Of a stretch of DNA of 8,233 bases, positions 5,767 through 8,233 are shown piece after piece; the first letter of the stretch is position 1, and each line of letters begins with the position of its first letter. The notes beneath the pieces were generated by a model. The model searched no databases. It was not told the origin of the DNA and saw only the letters and a list, made by a program, of their open reading frames with translations. Location: the NCBI GenBank assembly GCA_003228965.1, contig QIGP01000293.1, positions 1-8,233 of the forward strand, given 5' to 3'. Both the position numbers and the translations under genes were made by a program. The stretch comes from Gammaproteobacteria bacterium. Lineage in GTDB: Bacteria > Pseudomonadota > Gammaproteobacteria > Steroidobacterales > SZUA-146.

Positions 5767-6489
5767 GGCAGCGTGTTTCTGGGTCATGGAAATAAAGGCA
5801 TCTTCGAGCGACGTAGTACCACTTGCCGCCATTAGCTCGTCGGCCGTCCCGGTATGCACCACTTGCCCCGACGCCATGAATACGATTTGGTTAGAAAGCT
5901 CTTCAACATCCGCCATGACGTGACTGGACAGCAAAACGCAGCGGCCCGCGTCGCGAAGATCTCGTAGCACGGAACGTAAGAGCCGCATACTCATAATGTC
6001 GAGACCTCGTGTAGGCTCATCAAGCACCAGGTTTTTCGGGTGATGTACGAGCGTTCTTGCTAACGCAACTTTCATGCGCTGGCCTTGAGAAAAGCCTTCG
6101 GTTCGGCGATCGAGCAACGCGTTCATTTGCAGCAGGTCACTCACTTCGGCGACCGCACTCTTTAGTGCTTTGCCGCTGTAGCCGTGAAACCCTGCAACGT
6201 ATTCAAGGTGCTCGTAAGCAGTCAGCCTGGGATACAAACCAAACTGGTCGCCAAACATGCCGAGCTTGCGTCGCGCTTCCAGCGGTTCTTGTGCAACATC
6301 TACCGAATCGATTAGTGCATGTCCGCTGTCAGGCGTAACAATTCCCGCAAGCATACGTAACGTCGTAGATTTACCCGACCCGTTGGCACCGAGCAACGTT
6401 GTTATCTGACCATCTCGGGCCGTAAGGCTCAGGCCATCAACCGCTTTTACGTCGCCGAATGATTTATGTAATTGTTGTAATTCAATCAT
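5764..6489 (-). CDS. ABC transporter ATP-binding protein, NatA-like
   Basis: This is the 241-residue cytoplasmic ATPase subunit that drives the adjacent ABC-2 permease. All catalytic elements are present: Walker A GANGSGKST (34-42), Q-loop Gln82 in 'FGDQFGLYPRLTAYE', signature FSQGQ (133-137, a variant of LSGGQ), Walker B NLVLDEP with catalytic Glu158, D-loop RGLD (161-164) and switch His190 in 'LLSSHVM'. 'DEPTRGLD', with Arg where Thr or Asn is common, and 'YPRLTAYEHLEY' are typical of the NatA/CcmA-like exporter class. The length is normal and there is no extra domain. The ATG at 6489 has AAGGAA (6496-6501) six bases upstream. Its start lies 19 bases after the stop of the hydrolase gene, and its own stop is inside the permease ribosome binding site, so the three genes form one operon. 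The substrate is unknown. Confidence 0.94.
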   Translation of the reverse strand: MIELQQLHKSFGDVKAVDGLSLTARDGQITTLLGANGSGKSTTLRMLAGIVTPDSGHALIDSVDVAQEPLEARRKLGMFGDQFGLYPRLTAYEHLEYVAGFHGYSGKALKSAVAEVSDLLQMNALLDRRTEGFSQGQRMKVALARTLVHHPKNLVLDEPTRGLDIMSMRLLRSVLRDLRDAGRCVLLSSHVMADVEELSNQIVFMASGQVVHTGTADELMAASGTTSLEDAFISMTQKHAA

Positions 6490-6508
6490 GGTGAGTTCCT
6501 TATAATCA

Positions 6509-7942
6509 CTAGGGTTTAGGGCCGGCAGCGCTTAACACAAACGGTTCGCGGGTCAGGTCATCAAGACAGCTTGCATCGACAGCTTCTGGATCGAGCGTGT
6601 CGAGAAACCTGGCAACGAGCTTGGGTACACAGCCGTAGGAGCCAATAGTGTGGCCACCAAAGGGAGCCACAACGTGACTTGAGTTATTCAGTCGAGAAGC
6701 AGCGGTATGCCCGAAGGCCGGTGGCGTTACAGGGTCCTGCACACCCGACAGCAGAAGCGCCGGCACGTTTGATACGACCGGCTCTCGATAATCGTTTGCG
6801 GCCGTTTGGTGGGGCCAGATCGCGCAAGCGTCAAACCAAAAATCCATTGAAACCTCCTCAAAAGCACCACCCCGACCCACTCGCTGAATATTTTCTGGTG
6901 AAGTTGTATTGAGTTCCTCACCGCACAGGACAGACAACATGGTTCCGATCGACATGTCGAGATATGTGAAGTTCATGCTTCCGGCAACTGCACTCCAGGG
7001 CGCGTAGTTACCGGTAGCCGCCGCATCAATGACAAGTGGAAGCTGGGCCGTTGTCAGGGGTGAATACAAAGCGTTCCGAACGGCGTTAAGAAAAACGTCG
7101 GGCGTGATTTCAAGTTTCTCAGGCATATCGCGCACAAGCGGTGTATCGGAAAGCGTTTGCAACACCTGCTCAAACTGCATCTGTAAACCTGGAAAGGTCG
7201 ACTGACAATCGGCATCAGCTGTGCAGTCGGCAAACAATTTGTTTAACGCACGCGCTGCGCTTGCGTGGAACTGTTCGAAAAAAGCGGTTTCAGGCGCTGC
7301 TACCGCGTCGAGAATGACGGACCGAACATGTTGCGGATACTTACGCAAGTAGAGCAACGCGGCGCGTGTGCCGTAGGATCCACCGAGCAGGTTAATCTGG
7401 TCGTGCCCAAGTGCCTCGCGCACGGCGTTAAGGTCCTGCATGAACGCAGCAGAGTTATAAAACTCTGGTTGGTTTGTTGTAGACGCCAGGCACTCTTTGG
7501 CAAACTCGTCGCCTTTGATGTCATAGTCCAGACTGAACGTGCAGCCAAACGGCGTGCTTTTACCGGTTCCTCGTTGATCGAGAAGCACAACCTCACGTCC
7601 GCGACGGGCTCGTTCCAGACCAACGTCGACATACGTACCAAGCGTTGATGCAGCCTGACCCGGGCCGCCTGCCAGCAAATATAAAGGCGCTTTGCTTGCC
7701 TGACCGCCACTTGGAGGAATGACGGCAAGAAACAACGAAATGTGTTTACCACCAGGGTTAGACCAATCTTCAGGCACGGAAACATTGGCGCAGCGGGCTT
7801 TGGTTTCAACGTTCTTTATGTGACAAGACGTCAGGTTAACGTCGCCACTGGCCAGGCTCGATGGATTGTTCGAATCGTCATTCGATGCGATAGAACTTAT
7901 GACTATCAGCAAACAGACGACATAGGCAATTATTTTATTCAT
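6509..7942 (-). CDS. Exported alpha/beta-hydrolase, peptidase S33 (tripeptidyl/prolyl aminopeptidase-like)
   Basis: This is a 477-residue exported serine hydrolase of the S33 group, whose characterised members remove N-terminal tripeptides or proline from peptides. A hydrophobic signal peptide covers about residues 1-20; there is no lipobox cysteine at a cleavage site. The oxyanion segment GGPGQ is at 92-96 and 'DQRGTGKS' at 122-129. The nucleophile elbow GGSYG is at 187-191, with Ser189. The acid is probably Asp403 in 'SGVQDPVTPP' and the base His431 in 'GGHTIGSYGC'. The last 100 residues or so fit the TAP-like C-terminal domain. About ten cysteines in the mature part suggest disulfides, fitting the periplasm or outside. 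Start: ATG at 7942; the GTG directly before it at 7945 is also possible, and neither has a strong ribosome binding site. Co-transcription with an ABC-2 exporter suggests a linked role, perhaps in peptide processing or detoxification, but the natural substrate is unknown. Confidence 0.87.
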   Translation of the reverse strand: MNKIIAYVVCLLIVISSIASNDDSNNPSSLASGDVNLTSCHIKNVETKARCANVSVPEDWSNPGGKHISLFLAVIPPSGGQASKAPLYLLAGGPGQAASTLGTYVDVGLERARRGREVVLLDQRGTGKSTPFGCTFSLDYDIKGDEFAKECLASTTNQPEFYNSAAFMQDLNAVREALGHDQINLLGGSYGTRAALLYLRKYPQHVRSVILDAVAAPETAFFEQFHASAARALNKLFADCTADADCQSTFPGLQMQFEQVLQTLSDTPLVRDMPEKLEITPDVFLNAVRNALYSPLTTAQLPLVIDAAATGNYAPWSAVAGSMNFTYLDMSIGTMLSVLCGEELNTTSPENIQRVGRGGAFEEVSMDFWFDACAIWPHQTAANDYREPVVSNVPALLLSGVQDPVTPPAFGHTAASRLNNSSHVVAPFGGHTIGSYGCVPKLVARFLDTLDPEAVDASCLDDLTREPFVLSAAGPKP

Positions 7943-7999
7943 CACGGCTACGCTTTGGTGAGTGTGTGTACTTACCTAGTCGCCGTTGCGCTTAAAACA

Positions 8000-8233
8000 T
8001 TACAAACTTTCTTCGTTTTTGAAGTCCTGTCTTTGTTCTTCGAGGTCTTTTAATTCCTTCCGTGCTTTACGTTCTTTACGAACCCCCCAAATTATACAGA
8101 ACAACAGAAACATAAAAACGGCAGAAAGCAATGAGAAACGGACAATCTCTGAAAGATCCAGGGGGTTTTCGCTCTTATCCATATAGCTCAGAGCAAGACC
8201 GGTAAAACCGCCGATCACTGAACCCCAGGAAAA
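8000..8233 (-). CDS. Small membrane protein of unknown function (truncated by window edge)
   Basis: I do not recognise this protein. The frame is open from the right edge to a TAA at 8000-8002, giving at least 78 residues. It shows a glycine-rich hydrophobic stretch at the edge ('SWGSVIGGFTGLAL') that may be the end of one membrane segment, then a short acidic loop ('MDKSENPLDLSE'). A clear membrane segment follows ('LLSAVFMFLLFCIIWGV'), then a strongly charged tail of about 30 residues rich in Lys, Arg and Glu, probably helical and cytoplasmic. In-frame GTG at 8218 and ATG at 8182 are possible starts, but neither has a convincing ribosome binding site and the frame stays open upstream, so the true start may lie outside the window. 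It has the same orientation as the hydrolase, 57 bases upstream, and may be the first visible gene of that operon. Confidence 0.6.
   Translation of the reverse strand, partial: FSWGSVIGGFTGLALSYMDKSENPLDLSEIVRFSLLSAVFMFLLFCIIWGVRKERKARKELKDLEEQRQDFKNEESL

Noticed and set aside
7300..7809. 169-codon minus-strand frame inside the hydrolase gene
   Set aside because: It lies in another frame of a gene whose catalytic motifs are all in the main frame; the composition (many Arg, Ser, Thr, Cys) is that of a shadow.
1..8233. Mobile elements, CRISPR arrays, tRNAs or toxin-antitoxin pairs
   Set aside because: I saw no terminal inverted repeats, transposase motifs, regularly spaced repeats, cloverleaf sequences or paired small toxin genes.

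Overview
The window looks like ordinary chromosome from a free-living, probably aquatic or marine, gammaproteobacterium of roughly 50% GC. The main evidence is the end of ftsX followed on the same strand by rpoH, an arrangement well known from the ftsY-ftsE-ftsX-rpoH cluster of Gammaproteobacteria. The RpoH-box of the sigma factor and the Fur-type operator fit that placement. I cannot name the genus. No tRNA, rRNA, insertion sequence, phage gene or CRISPR array is visible.

Layout. Bases 2-613 (+) hold the C-terminal part of FtsX, cut by the left edge. Bases 614-885 form the rpoH control region. It contains a perfect CIRCE (HrcA operator) dyad overlapping a sigma-E-like promoter. RpoH (886-1746, +) follows and converges on a large TonB-dependent outer-membrane receptor of FecA-like type (1796-4090, -). 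The receptor's promoter is covered by a perfectly palindromic Fur box. Divergent from it, a small flavin-binding dodecin (4305-4508, +) has its own sigma-70-like promoter and a strong terminator. That terminator also serves as the end point for a minus-strand operon. In transcription order the operon holds a small membrane protein (8000-8233, cut by the right edge), an exported S33-type alpha/beta-hydrolase peptidase (6509-7942), a NatA-like ABC ATPase (5764-6489) and a NatB-like ABC-2 permease (4600-5754).

How the parts work together. The left third is the division/heat-shock junction: FtsX transmits FtsE ATPase activity to the septal peptidoglycan machinery, and RpoH drives chaperone genes. 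The CIRCE site suggests that the chaperone-dependent repressor HrcA feeds back on the sigma factor itself, joining two heat-shock circuits that are separate in most bacteria. The middle is an iron-responsive uptake gene next to a flavin-storage gene. The right third looks like a transport operon in which a periplasmic or secreted peptidase is made together with an ABC-2 exporter of unknown substrate.

The most interesting observation is the CIRCE element in front of rpoH. I found no convincing sign of a wholly new system.
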